A DNA stretch of 42,833 nucleotides from Rhodothermus sp. (GTDB taxonomy: Bacteria > Bacteroidota > Rhodothermia > Rhodothermales > Rhodothermaceae). Of this stretch, positions 28,212 through 42,120 are shown piece by piece (the first letter of the stretch is position 1; each line of letters opens with the position of its first letter). A program made the position numbers and the translations under genes. The notes below the pieces were generated by a model. That model saw only the letters and a list, made by a program, of their open reading frames with translations. It was not told where the DNA came from and ran no database searches. Location of the stretch: assembly GCA_015487635.1 (NCBI GenBank), contig WFPM01000215.1:1-42833 (forward strand). Reading direction: 5' to 3'.

Positions 28212-31200
28212 ATGCGTTTTGTGCTACCGTTGAATTATATCTACGTGGCCTTTCTATTCACATGTATGCCGGTCCTGTTGGTCCGGGCCGACCGCACGCC
28301 GAAGGCGTCTGTACAGCCCGGCGTTGTGGTCGTCAAGTTTGAAACCCCGGTAACGATGCAGGCCGGCAAGACCGGACGTCCGCTGCTGGACCGCACGCTG
28401 GCCCGCTTCGAGTCCATTGCGCTGGAGCCGGCTTTTCCGTTTCTGGACCAGGCAGCCCGGAAGCGCCCGCACCCCGCACTGGAACGCCTGCGTACCATCT
28501 ACCTGTTACACTACCGCCGCCCGGTCTCGCCCTGGCGCGTGGCGGCCGCATTGAACCGCCTGCCCGGCGTTGTGTATGCCGAGCCGCTTCTGGTCCGGCA
28601 GATCGTGGACGTTCCCAACGACTCGCTCTACCCGCTGATGACGCATCTGCCCCACATCCAGGCGCCGGAGGCCTGGGACGTGGTCAAGGGCGAACAGGGC
28701 GAGGTGGTCATCGCCATCGTGGACGGCGGCACCGACTGGCGCCACCCTGACCTGATCGATAACGTGTGGACCAATCCGGGCGAAATCCCGGACAACGGCG
28801 TGGACGACGACGGCAACGGTTTTGTCGACGACGTGCACGGCTGGAATTTCGCCAACGATACGCCCGATCCCACCGGTCTGCCCTCCACGCCTACCAACGC
28901 AGCCCACGGCACGCAGGTGGCCGGCGTAGCCGCCGCGGTTACCAACAACAACCGGGGGGTAGCCGGCAGCAGTTGGAATGCCCGCTTCATGCCGATCAAT
29001 GCAAGCTGCCCCGATACGGATCGCAGTATCTGCTACGGCTATCTGGGGATCGTCTACGCAGCGCTGAACGGCGCGCAGGTGATCAATGCCAGCTGGGGCG
29101 GCCCCGGCCTTTCGAATCTGGAGGCCGAAGTCGTTGAATTTGCTACCGACCTGGGCAGCCTTATTGTGGCTGCAGCTGGCAACGACAGTGGTGACAACGA
29201 CCGCGTGCCGTTCGGTCCGGCCAGCCACCCCCGCGTGCTTTCGGTCGGCGCCACCAACAAAGACAACGACGGCAAAGCCAGCTTTTCAAACTACGGACGC
29301 AGCGTGAACGTCTTTGCGCCGGGCGTCACCCTGAACAGCACGCTGCCCGGTGGACGCTACACAGCCTCGGCCAGCGGCACCTCATTTGCCAGCCCGCTGA
29401 CGGCCGGCATTGCCGCGCTGGTGCGCACGCGTTTTCCCGAGTACACGCCCGATCAGGCGCGCGAACAGATCCGTCTGACGGCCGACCCGATCGACGCCGT
29501 CAATCCAGGCTTTGCCGGACGCCTGGGCCGCGGCCGCATCAACGCCTTTCGTGCCGTCACGGAAACGGGCTTTTCGGCCATCCGCCTGGTCGACCTCGAC
29601 GTGACCGACAGCGACGCCGACGGCTACCTCGAAAGCGGCGAGACCGTCCAGCTCACCGCCCGTTTCACGAATCATCTGGCCCCGGCCACCAATGTGCAGA
29701 TTCAGCTGCTGAAAGAGGCGCCGTTCCTCACGCTGACGCAGGACAACGCCTTCTTTGCGCAGATCGGCTCAGGAGATACGGTCGTCGCCACCTTTTCTTT
29801 CACCATTGCCCCGGATGCCCCGCAGAACCGCACGGTCATCTTTGAGACCGACATCCAGGCCGATGCCGGCTATGTCGATCGGGACCTGTTTCGCTTGGTC
29901 ATCAATCCGGAGCAGGTGGCCTTGCTGGCCACCGGACGGATCCAGACGGCCATCACCACCACGGGCAACCTCGGCTGGACGGGCTTTGCCGGTGAGTCGA
30001 GCGGCGTAGGCTTCACGCTGGACGGTCACAACCTGCTTTTCGAGGGAGGCCTGCTGGCCGGCATCTCGCCCCGGTTTGTCTCCGACGCTGTCCGGGGCGA
30101 AGACGGCGCCACCCAGCACCGCGACTTCCAGCCAGCCGAAGGCAGCAGCCTGGAAGTCATCGCACCCGGGCGTTTCACGGCCCAGCAGGGGACCATCGAG
30201 CTGACCGACCGGGCAGCGCCCTTCCCGCTGCACATCAACGTCCTGCAGGAAACCTATGCCGACACGGTCCCAGGGCGCCGGCTCTTTGTGATCGTCCACT
30301 ACACCCTCGAAAACACCCGCACGACTCCGCTGTCGCCGCTGTATGCCGGCATCTTTCTGGACTGGGACCTGAATCCGGACGCCCGGGATTTTGCCCGTTA
30401 TGACGCCGCGCGTCGTCTGGGCATCGTGCAGGATAAAAGCGCCAACCCCGACACGCTGGCGGCCATTCGCCTGCTGACCCCGGCTCCCTTCTCCTACCGG
30501 GCGATCGACAATCCGACGGAACTCTACGACGGCTTCACGCAGAGCGAGAAATGGAATGCGCTCTCGGGGGGGCTCCAGCAGACGCAATTGAATAACACCG
30601 ACGTGTCGCAACTCATGGCGGCAGGTCCCTTCCGACTTGACCCGGGCTGCCGCATCCCGATCGCTTTTGCCATTCTCGCGGCCGACGGCGCTGGCACGCT
30701 TGTGCAGGCCGCCGACGAAGCGCAGCGGTTCTGGGACGAGGTCATCCGACCTTCCATCCCCAACGAGCCGCCTGCCTTCGTATCCGTACCCGACACGCTG
30801 GTCGCCCGTGAAGGCGAAGCGCTCGACGGGCAGTTTACGGCCACCGATCCGGACGCCTGCGCCGCGCTTAGCTTTCAGGTGCTGGAAGGGCCCGACGGTT
30901 TTTCGGTGGACCAGACGACCGGCCAGATTCAGTTTGTCCCCGGTTTTGATCAGGCCGGCACCTATACGGTGCGCCTGCTGGTAACGGACGGTCTGGCCAC
31001 CGACACGGCGCAGACCGTGCTCATCGTGCAGGATACCAACAATCCGCCGACCTTTACGGCCGTGTTCACCGACACGGTGCTCGTGGTGGGCCGAACGTTC
31101 CGCTACCGGTTCCGGGCCGAAGACCCGGAAGGTGATCCGTTGACCTACACGCTGGTCGAAGCGCCACCCGGCGCGTCCATTGATCCACAGAGCGGCCTGT

Positions 31201-31570
31201 TCACCTTCACCCCGCAGGAAGTCGGCCAGTACATGGTAGTCGTGGCCGTCAGCGACGGTACGTTCACGATCGAAACGCCGCGCATTCACCTGGAGGTGAT
31301 TCCAGCCCGGGCCGGCGTGCAGGTCTACATACCTTCCGGCAGTGGCAACGTCATTCAGATCGTATACGACGTTCCCGAGCCCGAACCCGTACGGCTGACG
31401 ATCTACGACCTGCTGGGGCGGCGGGTGCGGCGGCTGGTAGACGGCACCCCCGGCACGGGCCGCCATACCGTCACCTGGGACGGCCGCAGCGACGCAGGCA
31501 TCGAGGTAGCCTCGGGCCTGTACTTCGTCCGCCTGGAGATCGGCGGCAAGGTAGAAACGCGCCCGCTCGT

Positions 31571-31583
<13 letters not shown>
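28212..31583 (+). CDS. Secreted S8 subtilisin-like serine peptidase with Ig-like/cadherin-like repeats and a FlgD-Ig/T9SS-type C-terminal domain
   Basis: VIAIVDGGTDWRHPDL (Asp), NAAHGTQVAGVAAAV (His), SASGTSFASPLTAGIAALV (Ser); C-terminus VRLTIYDLLGRRVRRLVDGTPGTGRHTVTWDGRSDAGIEVASGLYFVRLEIGGKVETRPLVYVR. Confidence 0.92.
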
Positions 31584-33178
<1,595 letters not shown>

Positions 33179-33183
33179 GGTTA

Positions 33184-33753
33184 TCAGGCGTTTGTGGGGA
33201 TCAGGCCGGCCTTACGGGCATACTCGAACAGGTTACCTGCCCGCAGGATCTCGGCCACCTCGCCCAGTGGATGGAGCAGAAATTCTTCGCCGGTGGTCAG
33301 ATTCGTCAGCTTGGCCAGGCGCGTGTCGATCTCCAGTTCGTCGCCCGTGCGGATTCTGTCGATCAGACGCACCGGCGTTTCGAACGGCACGAGAAAGCCG
33401 CCATCGATGGCGTTGCGGTAAAAGATGCGCGCATAGCTTTCGGCGACGACGGCCTCGCAGCCGGCTTCCTGCAACGCGAATGGTGCGTGTTCGCGCGAGG
33501 AGCCGCACCCGAAGTTCTTGCCGGCCACCACGATCTTGAAGCGGCTTTTATAGGCGTCCGGCTCGGTAAACGGAATGTTGCCAAACGGAAGGCCCTGGCC
33601 TTCGGCCGGCACGCCACTGAGCGCATAGCGACCGTAGAGCCGCCGCTCCTCGGGACGCGTCAGGCTGTAGACCAGGTGTTGCGCCGGAATGATCTGGTCG
33701 GTGTCGATCGAATCACCTACGACGTAGGCCAGCCCACGGATAATGTCTTTCAT
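33184..33753 (-). CDS. leuD: 3-isopropylmalate dehydratase small subunit LeuD
   Basis: GLAYVVGDSIDTDQIIPAQHL; VAGKNFGCGSSREHAPFALQEAG. Confidence 0.94.
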   Translation of the reverse strand: MKDIIRGLAYVVGDSIDTDQIIPAQHLVYSLTRPEERRLYGRYALSGVPAEGQGLPFGNIPFTEPDAYKSRFKIVVAGKNFGCGSSREHAPFALQEAGCEAVVAESYARIFYRNAIDGGFLVPFETPVRLIDRIRTGDELEIDTRLAKLTNLTTGEEFLLHPLGEVAEILRAGNLFEYARKAGLIPTNA

Positions 33754-33773
33754 AGCCGTATCGGGTTGTGAGG

Positions 33774-33814
33774 CGGGGTGGAGCAGTCCGGAGACTACTC
33801 CACCCCGTATTTTT
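33774..33814 (+). terminator. Terminator-like hairpin in the leuC-leuD gap; its T-tract is on the strand opposite to the operon
   Basis: CGGGGTGGAG-c-AGTC-CGGA-GACT-a-CTCCACCCCG followed by TATTTTT on the + strand. Confidence 0.6.
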
Positions 33815-33819
33815 CAGGG

Positions 33820-35118
33820 TTACACCAACACTTCGCGCGGGTCGGTGATGACGCCCGTCAGGGCCGAAGCGGCCACCGTTAGCGGCGAAGCCAGGTAGAT
33901 CGCAGCCTGTTTGGAGCCCATGCGGCCCGGGAAGTTGCGGTTGGTGGTCGAGATGACCACCTCGGTGCCGTGCGTGCGGCCGAACGTGTCGGGCGGTCCG
34001 CCCAGGCAGGCCCCGCAGCTGGCATGCCCGATCTTGCAGCCCGCATTTACGAAGATGTCGTAGAGCGAGACGCCGTCGATCTGGTAGTGGTGCAGTTGCT
34101 GTGCCACGTAGGTAGAAGCCGGCACCACATAGGTATCGATCCGCACCTCCTGTCCCTTCAGAATGCGGGCGGCTGCGATGAAGTCTTCCAGTTTGCCGCC
34201 CGTGCAGCTTCCGATGTAGGCGCGGTCGAGCTTCGTGCCGGCCACTTCGGTGACGGTCGCCCGGTTGTCGGGCCGGTGCGGTCGGGCCACGACGGGCTCC
34301 AGCCCGGAGACGTCGTAGACGTACTCCGAGTGGTAGCGCGCATCGGGATCGCTGTGATAGACCTCGAAGGGCGCATCGGTCCGCTCCCGCACGTAGGCAA
34401 TCGTCTTCTCGTCGGGCGCGATGATGCCACTTTTACCGCCCGCTTCGATCGCCATGTTCGTGAGCGTCATGCGCTCTTCGATCGAGAGGTCGTAGACGGC
34501 CTCCCCCTCGAACTCCATGGCGCGATAGGTTGCCCCGTCGATCCCGATGTCGCCGATGATGGTCAGGATGAGGTCCTTGGCCATCAGGTAGGGCGGCAGG
34601 CTACCCTCGAAGATGAAGCGCATGGTTTCGGGCACCTTGACCCAGATTTTGCCGGTGCCCATGATGAAGGCCGCGTCCGTGTTGCCCACCCCCGTCGAGA
34701 AAAGGCCGAAGGCGCCCGACGTGCAGGTGTGGCTGTCGGTGCCGATCAGCACGATGCCGGGGCGGTTGAAGCCCTCTTCGGCCAGGGCCACATGGCAGAC
34801 GCCCTTGTAGCGGGACGTCCCCACGTCGTAGTAATAAGGCAGGTCCTGCTCGCGGGCGAACTCACGCAGAATCTCGATATTGCGCCGCGCGTGTGGATCG
34901 GCCGTAAAGATATAGTGGTCCGGCAGGATCACGACTTTCTCGCGGTCCCACACGCGGGCATTTGGTCCGAACTCGCGCTTGAAGATCTCGATCGTTGGCG
35001 GCCCACACACGTCGTGCGTCATCAGGATGTCCACGTCGATCCAGATGTTCTCGCCGGGAGTGACCCGGTCGCGCCCGGCATGGCGGGCCAGGATCTTTTC
35101 GGTGATGGTCATGCCCAT
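33820..35118 (-). CDS. leuC: 3-isopropylmalate dehydratase large subunit LeuC
   Basis: MTITEKILARHAGRDRVTPGENIWIDVDILMTHDV; GTDSHTCTSGAFGLFSTGVGNTDAA; GSCTGGKLEDFIAAARILKG; CGACLGG. Confidence 0.95.
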   Translation of the reverse strand: MGMTITEKILARHAGRDRVTPGENIWIDVDILMTHDVCGPPTIEIFKREFGPNARVWDREKVVILPDHYIFTADPHARRNIEILREFAREQDLPYYYDVGTSRYKGVCHVALAEEGFNRPGIVLIGTDSHTCTSGAFGLFSTGVGNTDAAFIMGTGKIWVKVPETMRFIFEGSLPPYLMAKDLILTIIGDIGIDGATYRAMEFEGEAVYDLSIEERMTLTNMAIEAGGKSGIIAPDEKTIAYVRERTDAPFEVYHSDPDARYHSEYVYDVSGLEPVVARPHRPDNRATVTEVAGTKLDRAYIGSCTGGKLEDFIAAARILKGQEVRIDTYVVPASTYVAQQLHHYQIDGVSLYDIFVNAGCKIGHASCGACLGGPPDTFGRTHGTEVVISTTNRNFPGRMGSKQAAIYLASPLTVAASALTGVITDPREVLV

Positions 35119-35141
35119 AGGCGTTCCTGGGGGTTTATGGT

Positions 35142-36755
35142 TCAGGCGGCCGCACCACCAAAGGATTGCATGATGCCCGCACGGACGAACGAGACGCTTT
35201 CCCAGTCGGCCCGGAACTGCTCGAGCTGGTTGATGGCCTCCAGGTAAGCATCGGCCGAAGCACGCAGCACATCGGTATGCCGCGCCACGCCCCGAAAACG
35301 CCGGCCGTTAAAATCAATCACAACAGTCACTTCACCCACGGCGTCGGCCCCTTCGGTGACCGAACGCAGTTCGTAGCTGACCAGCTCGTGCGTGGCGCCC
35401 ACGGCCCGGTCGATCGCTTTGTAGACGGCATTCACCGGACCGTCGCCGGTGGCCCGCTCGATGCGGAGCGTGCTGGTCGCCCGGTTGAGAATCTGCACTT
35501 CGGCCTCCGGCGTCCGATGCGTCCCGGTAGCCACATGCATTTCCAGGAGTTGAAAGAGGGCCTCCGGGTTTTCATCCGGCTGCTCCGCGACCAGTCGACG
35601 CAGATCTTCGTCGTAGATCTCTTTTTTCAGGTCGGCCAGCGCCAGGAAACGCCGGTAGATTTCCTCTTTGCGGGCTTCCGGGATTGTGATGCCCAGTCTG
35701 GCCAACCGGTTGAACAGTCCGTGCCGCCCCGAATGGCGTCCGAGCCGGATCTGTTCGGGCTGCTGGCCCACGTCTTCGGCACGCATGATTTCGTAGGTGT
35801 CGCGTCGCCGCAACACGCCGTGCTGGTGAATCCCGGCCTCATGGCTGAAGGCGTTGCGGCCGACGATGGCCTTGTTGGGCGGCACCGGAAAGCCAGTGGC
35901 CATTGAGACCATGCGGCTGGTTTCCGTCAGGTATTGCGTGACGATGTGCACCTGCAGGCGGCCGAACCGCTCGCCGCGCACTTTGAGCGCCATGACGATC
36001 TCTTCGAGCGCGGCGTTGCCGGCCCGCTCGCCGATCCCGTTGATCGTGCACTCGATCTGACGCACGCCGGCCTGCACGGCCGCCAGCGAGTTGGCCACGG
36101 CCATTCCCAGATCATCGTGGCAGTGTGCTGAAAAGATCACGTGCGGGGGAGGCTGCACCCGACGGATCACTTCCCGGAACATGGCCGCGTACTCGTCGGG
36201 CACGCAGTAGCCGGTCGTGTCGGGCAGGTTGATCGTGGTGGCACCGGCTTCGATGGCCACCTGCACGACCTCGGCCAGATAGCCCACATCGGTGCGGCCG
36301 GCATCCTCGGCGCTGAACTCCACATCGTCGGTGAAGGTGCGGGCCAGCCGGACGGCCTCCTCGGCCAGCCGCAGAATCGTCCGCCGCTTTTCCTGCAGCG
36401 TGCGCCCGTAGCGGGCATCGCCGAACTTGGCGTCGATATGAATGTCGCTGGTGGCAATGAACGTGTGGATGCGCGTGCGCCTGCCGGGCTTGAGCGCCTC
36501 GGCGGCCGCTCGGATGTCCTCTTCGCGCGCCCGCGCCAGCGCGCAGATGACGGGACCTTCCACCTCGGAAGCGATGCGCTGAACGGCCTCGAACTGAGCC
36601 GGCGAAGAAACCGGAAAACCGGCCTCGAGCACATCGACGTTGAGCCGGGCCAGTTGATGCGCAATGCGCAGTTTTTCGTCGATCGTCATGGAAGCGCCCG
36701 GCGCCTGCTCGCCGTCGCGCAGCGTGGTGTCGAAAATGATGATGCGGTCGCTCAT
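35142..36755 (-). CDS. leuA: 2-isopropylmalate synthase LeuA
   Basis: [100 protein letters not shown]; LeuA dimer domain. Confidence 0.95.
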   Translation of the reverse strand: MSDRIIIFDTTLRDGEQAPGASMTIDEKLRIAHQLARLNVDVLEAGFPVSSPAQFEAVQRIASEVEGPVICALARAREEDIRAAAEALKPGRRTRIHTFIATSDIHIDAKFGDARYGRTLQEKRRTILRLAEEAVRLARTFTDDVEFSAEDAGRTDVGYLAEVVQVAIEAGATTINLPDTTGYCVPDEYAAMFREVIRRVQPPPHVIFSAHCHDDLGMAVANSLAAVQAGVRQIECTINGIGERAGNAALEEIVMALKVRGERFGRLQVHIVTQYLTETSRMVSMATGFPVPPNKAIVGRNAFSHEAGIHQHGVLRRRDTYEIMRAEDVGQQPEQIRLGRHSGRHGLFNRLARLGITIPEARKEEIYRRFLALADLKKEIYDEDLRRLVAEQPDENPEALFQLLEMHVATGTHRTPEAEVQILNRATSTLRIERATGDGPVNAVYKAIDRAVGATHELVSYELRSVTEGADAVGEVTVVIDFNGRRFRGVARHTDVLRASADAYLEAINQLEQFRADWESVSFVRAGIMQSFGGAAA

Positions 36756-36811
36756 GGCTCCTGGCAGGGTTTGGGACGGATGGTTCGGTGTTGCCGCTTC
36801 GGTCACACAGC

Positions 36812-36872
36812 GCGCCCGGCCTGTCGGCAACCCGCGGCACCCGGTTGCCCGACCTGTTCGGTGGCCGGGCGC
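36812..36872 (-). other. Strong intergenic RNA hairpin between leuB and leuA
   Basis: 10-bp outer stem GCGCCCGGCC (36812-36821) / GGCCGGGCGC (36863-36872) enclosing a second 10-bp stem GTCGGCAACC / GGTTG(C)CCGAC with one bulge. Confidence 0.6.
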
Positions 36873-36949
36873 CGACTAAGTCGCCGTCCCTCCCTGCCGC
36901 GTCGTACCGCTACAACCCCTTCGTCCATACCTCCTTTCATATTGTTTTT

Positions 36950-39703
<2,754 letters not shown>

Positions 39704-39711
39704 GGCGCACC

Positions 39712-41505
39712 TCAGACGAAAGCGTTAGGGGTGAGACGCTTGGTGATCATTTCGCTGGTCGAAGCGCCGGCCGGCACCATCGGGAAGACCAGCTCTTCCT
39801 TCACCACCTGAAAGTCGATCACGACAGGCCGATCGTTCACCTTCCAGGCCTCGTCCAGCACGGCATCGACCTCTTCGGGCCGGGTAGCCCGCAGGCCCAC
39901 GCAGTGGAACGCTTCGGCCAGTTTGACGAAGTCCGGATTCGTGTCGGACAGGTCCGTGTGGCTGAACCGGTTTTCGTGGAACAGCTCCTGCCACTGCCGG
40001 ACCATGCCCAGGAAGTTGTTGTTGATGATGGCCACCTTGATGGGCAGGCGATGCGCCGCAGCCACGCCCAGCTCCTGGGCGTTCATCACGAACCCACCGT
40101 CGCCGCTGATGCAGACCACCGGCCAGTCGCTTCGTCCACGCAGGCCGAAAGCAGCGCCGATGGCAGCTGGCAACCCGAAGCCCATGGTCCCCAGCCCGCC
40201 CGACGTAATGTGCGTGCGTGGATGCAGGAAACGGAAGTACTGCGCCGTCCACATCTGATGCTGGCCCACATCCGTCACCACGACGGCATGCCCGCCCGTC
40301 CTGGCGCGGATGCGCTCGATGACGTATTGCGCCCGCAGCTTGCCGTCGCCTTTTTCATAGGTGAGCGGACACTCGTTACGCCAGTACTCAATCTTGGCCA
40401 GCCACTCTTTCGTGTCCTTGGGCTCCACCAGCGGAAGCAGCTGCTCCAGCACCTCGCGCACGTCGCCCACGATGGCGCAGTCGACCGGGACGTTCTTCGA
40501 GATGCAGGACGGGTCGATGTCGATGTGGATCACCTTGGCATAAGGTGCCCAGGAATCGACGCGGCCGGTCACCCGGTCGTCAAAGCGGGCTCCTACGGCG
40601 ATGATCAGGTCGGCGTGCTGCACGGCCTGGTTGGCGTACCAGGTGCCGTGCATGCCCAGCATGCCCAGCGACAGCGGATCGTCTTCGGGGAAGGCGCCCA
40701 GCCCGTGCAGCGTCGTGGTGACCGGGATGCGGGCTTTTCGAGCCAGTTGGGTCAGCAGGTCGGCTGCGTTCGCGTTGATCGTGCCGCCTCCCACGTAGAG
40801 CAGCGGCCGCCGCGACGCGGCGATCAGCTCCGCCGCTTCCCGGATGCGCTCCGGATCCGGCGGTCCCGGCAGCCTGTAGCCCCGCAGGTGGACCTCCTCC
40901 GGATAGGCGAAAGGCGCCTTCGCCAGTAACACGTCCTTGGGCAGGTCCACCACCACGGGACCCGGACGCCCCGTGCGCGCAATGTGATAGGCGGCCTTGA
41001 TCGTCCAGGCCAGATCGCGCACGTCGCGCACCAGAAAGCTGTGCTTCGTGATTGAGCGCGTGATCCCGATCGTGTCGGTTTCCTGAAAGGCATCGTTGCC
41101 GATCAGTTTGGTAGGCACCTGACCGGTAAAGACCACGATGGGGATCGAGTCCATGTAGGCGTCGGCAATGCCCGTTATCGTGTTGGTGGCTCCGGGCCCA
41201 CTGGTAACCAGTACCGTACCCACACGCCCCGTGGCCTTGGCATAGCCTTCGGCCATGTGCGTGCCGCCCTGCTCGTGCCGCACAAGGATGTGCTGGAAGC
41301 GCGGCTTAAGGCGGGCGATTTCGTCGTAGATGTGGATGACGGCGCCGCCGGGATGCCCGAAGACTACCTCGACGCCTTCGGCTTCCAGGGCCCGCACGAA
41401 GATTTCGGCGCCGGTCACGGGTTCGGCGGATGCAGCCACCGGCTCGCTTTCGGGGCTCAGGACCGGACGGGCGGATCGGACCAGCGGAATCGTGTCGGTA
41501 CGCAT
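39712..41505 (-). CDS. ilvB: Acetolactate synthase large subunit IlvB
   Basis: GAEIFVRALEAEGVEVVFGHPGGAVIHIYDEI; LVTSGPGATNTITGIADAYMDSIPIVVFTGQV; TPP motif SGDGGFVMNAQELGVAAAHRLPIKVAIINNNFLGMVRQWQELF. ATG at 41505 with GAGGGAG SD. Confidence 0.96.
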   Translation of the reverse strand: MRTDTIPLVRSARPVLSPESEPVAASAEPVTGAEIFVRALEAEGVEVVFGHPGGAVIHIYDEIARLKPRFQHILVRHEQGGTHMAEGYAKATGRVGTVLVTSGPGATNTITGIADAYMDSIPIVVFTGQVPTKLIGNDAFQETDTIGITRSITKHSFLVRDVRDLAWTIKAAYHIARTGRPGPVVVDLPKDVLLAKAPFAYPEEVHLRGYRLPGPPDPERIREAAELIAASRRPLLYVGGGTINANAADLLTQLARKARIPVTTTLHGLGAFPEDDPLSLGMLGMHGTWYANQAVQHADLIIAVGARFDDRVTGRVDSWAPYAKVIHIDIDPSCISKNVPVDCAIVGDVREVLEQLLPLVEPKDTKEWLAKIEYWRNECPLTYEKGDGKLRAQYVIERIRARTGGHAVVVTDVGQHQMWTAQYFRFLHPRTHITSGGLGTMGFGLPAAIGAAFGLRGRSDWPVVCISGDGGFVMNAQELGVAAAHRLPIKVAIINNNFLGMVRQWQELFHENRFSHTDLSDTNPDFVKLAEAFHCVGLRATRPEEVDAVLDEAWKVNDRPVVIDFQVVKEELVFPMVPAGASTSEMITKRLTPNAFV

Positions 41506-41510
41506 GGCTC

Positions 41511-41644
41511 CCTCACAGGCTTGGACGGTGAACAATGGTCTGGGTTTGTCGGATTGTTTTCTCGGGCTTCCGGGGTCAATCCCCCGGCCGCTGAACTTTT
41601 GCTTCTGAAACCGCCCTGCCTGTGAAGTGCCCAGGGGATTGACC
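41511..41644 (-). promoter_or_regulatory. Putative attenuator region upstream of ilvB: competing RNA helices and SD-sequestering helix
   Basis: 14-bp helix 41631-41644:41574-41587; alternative hairpin 41570-41575:41582-41587; 10-bp helix 41618-41627:41511-41520 (one G-U) covering the SD region. Confidence 0.6.
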
Positions 41645-41654
41645 GCCGTGCGTA

Positions 41655-41855
41655 TTAGCCAATAAGGCTAATAATGAGTACGAGCAGGCCAATAAGAAGC
41701 AGCAGCAGCGCCCGAAGTCGGAGGCTGCTCCCGGCCACAACCTGCTGTACCCAAGCGGTCATCCCCTGATCAAAGGGATGGGCCCACGACGCCACCAGCG
41801 CGGTCGGCTGACCGCCTCCGGTAATGACGCTTCGCTGGTGACGTCCGTGTTGCAT
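41655..41855 (-). CDS. Putative Leu/Ile/Val-rich leader peptide for the ilv-leu operon (66 aa; shorter internal start possible)
   Basis: C-terminus ...SLRLRALLLLLIGLLVLIISLIG-stop, 14 of the last 17 residues Leu/Ile/Val; stop lies 149 nt before the ilvB ATG. Confidence 0.6.
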   Translation of the reverse strand: MQHGRHQRSVITGGGQPTALVASWAHPFDQGMTAWVQQVVAGSSLRLRALLLLLIGLLVLIISLIG

Positions 41856-41884
41856 AAAAATCGTTCAGTTTTAAACGCGGGGTG

Positions 41885-41914
41885 TAATTAACATGCAAAT
41901 AGTCCGGATGTCAA
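41885..41914 (-). promoter_or_regulatory. Candidate sigma70-type promoter for the ilv leader/operon
   Basis: On the minus strand TTGACA (41914-41909), 18-nt spacer, TAATTA (41890-41885); about 30 nt before the leader ATG. Confidence 0.5.
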
Positions 41915-42012
41915 CTGTTGCCTTGCCGTCGGACTACTCACGCATCGTCGCTGCATTGGACAGGAACGGTAGCGCTTCCTATCTTAGTTATTAAAGCAAA
42001 TTCCCCTCGTAA

Positions 42013-42026
42013 CAAATAATTATTTG
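42013..42026. repeat. 14-bp perfect AT-rich palindrome, possible operator
   Basis: CAAATAATTATTTG. Confidence 0.45.
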
Positions 42027-42084
42027 AATATGGATGCGCTTTCTTGCTAAAAGAAAGGCGATACCCGGTTATCAGCTTCAAAAG

Positions 42085-42115
42085 AAAGAATCACAAATCT
42101 TCATTCTTTTTTTAC
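42085..42115. terminator. Weak possible terminator for trkH
   Basis: AAAGAAT (42085-42091) / ATTCTTT (42103-42109) inverted repeat flanked by T/A runs on both strands. Confidence 0.35.
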
Positions 42116-42120
42116 AAAAA

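Noticed and set aside
33970-35247. 425-aa plus-strand ORF opposite leuC
   Set aside because: Antisense artefact of high GC; leuC on the other strand has all expected motifs.
41570-41587. CCGGGG-GATTGA-CCCCGG as a classical intrinsic terminator before ilvB
   Set aside because: Short stem and no following U-tract on the transcript (AAGCCCGAGAAAACAA). Kept only as a competing structure in the attenuator model.
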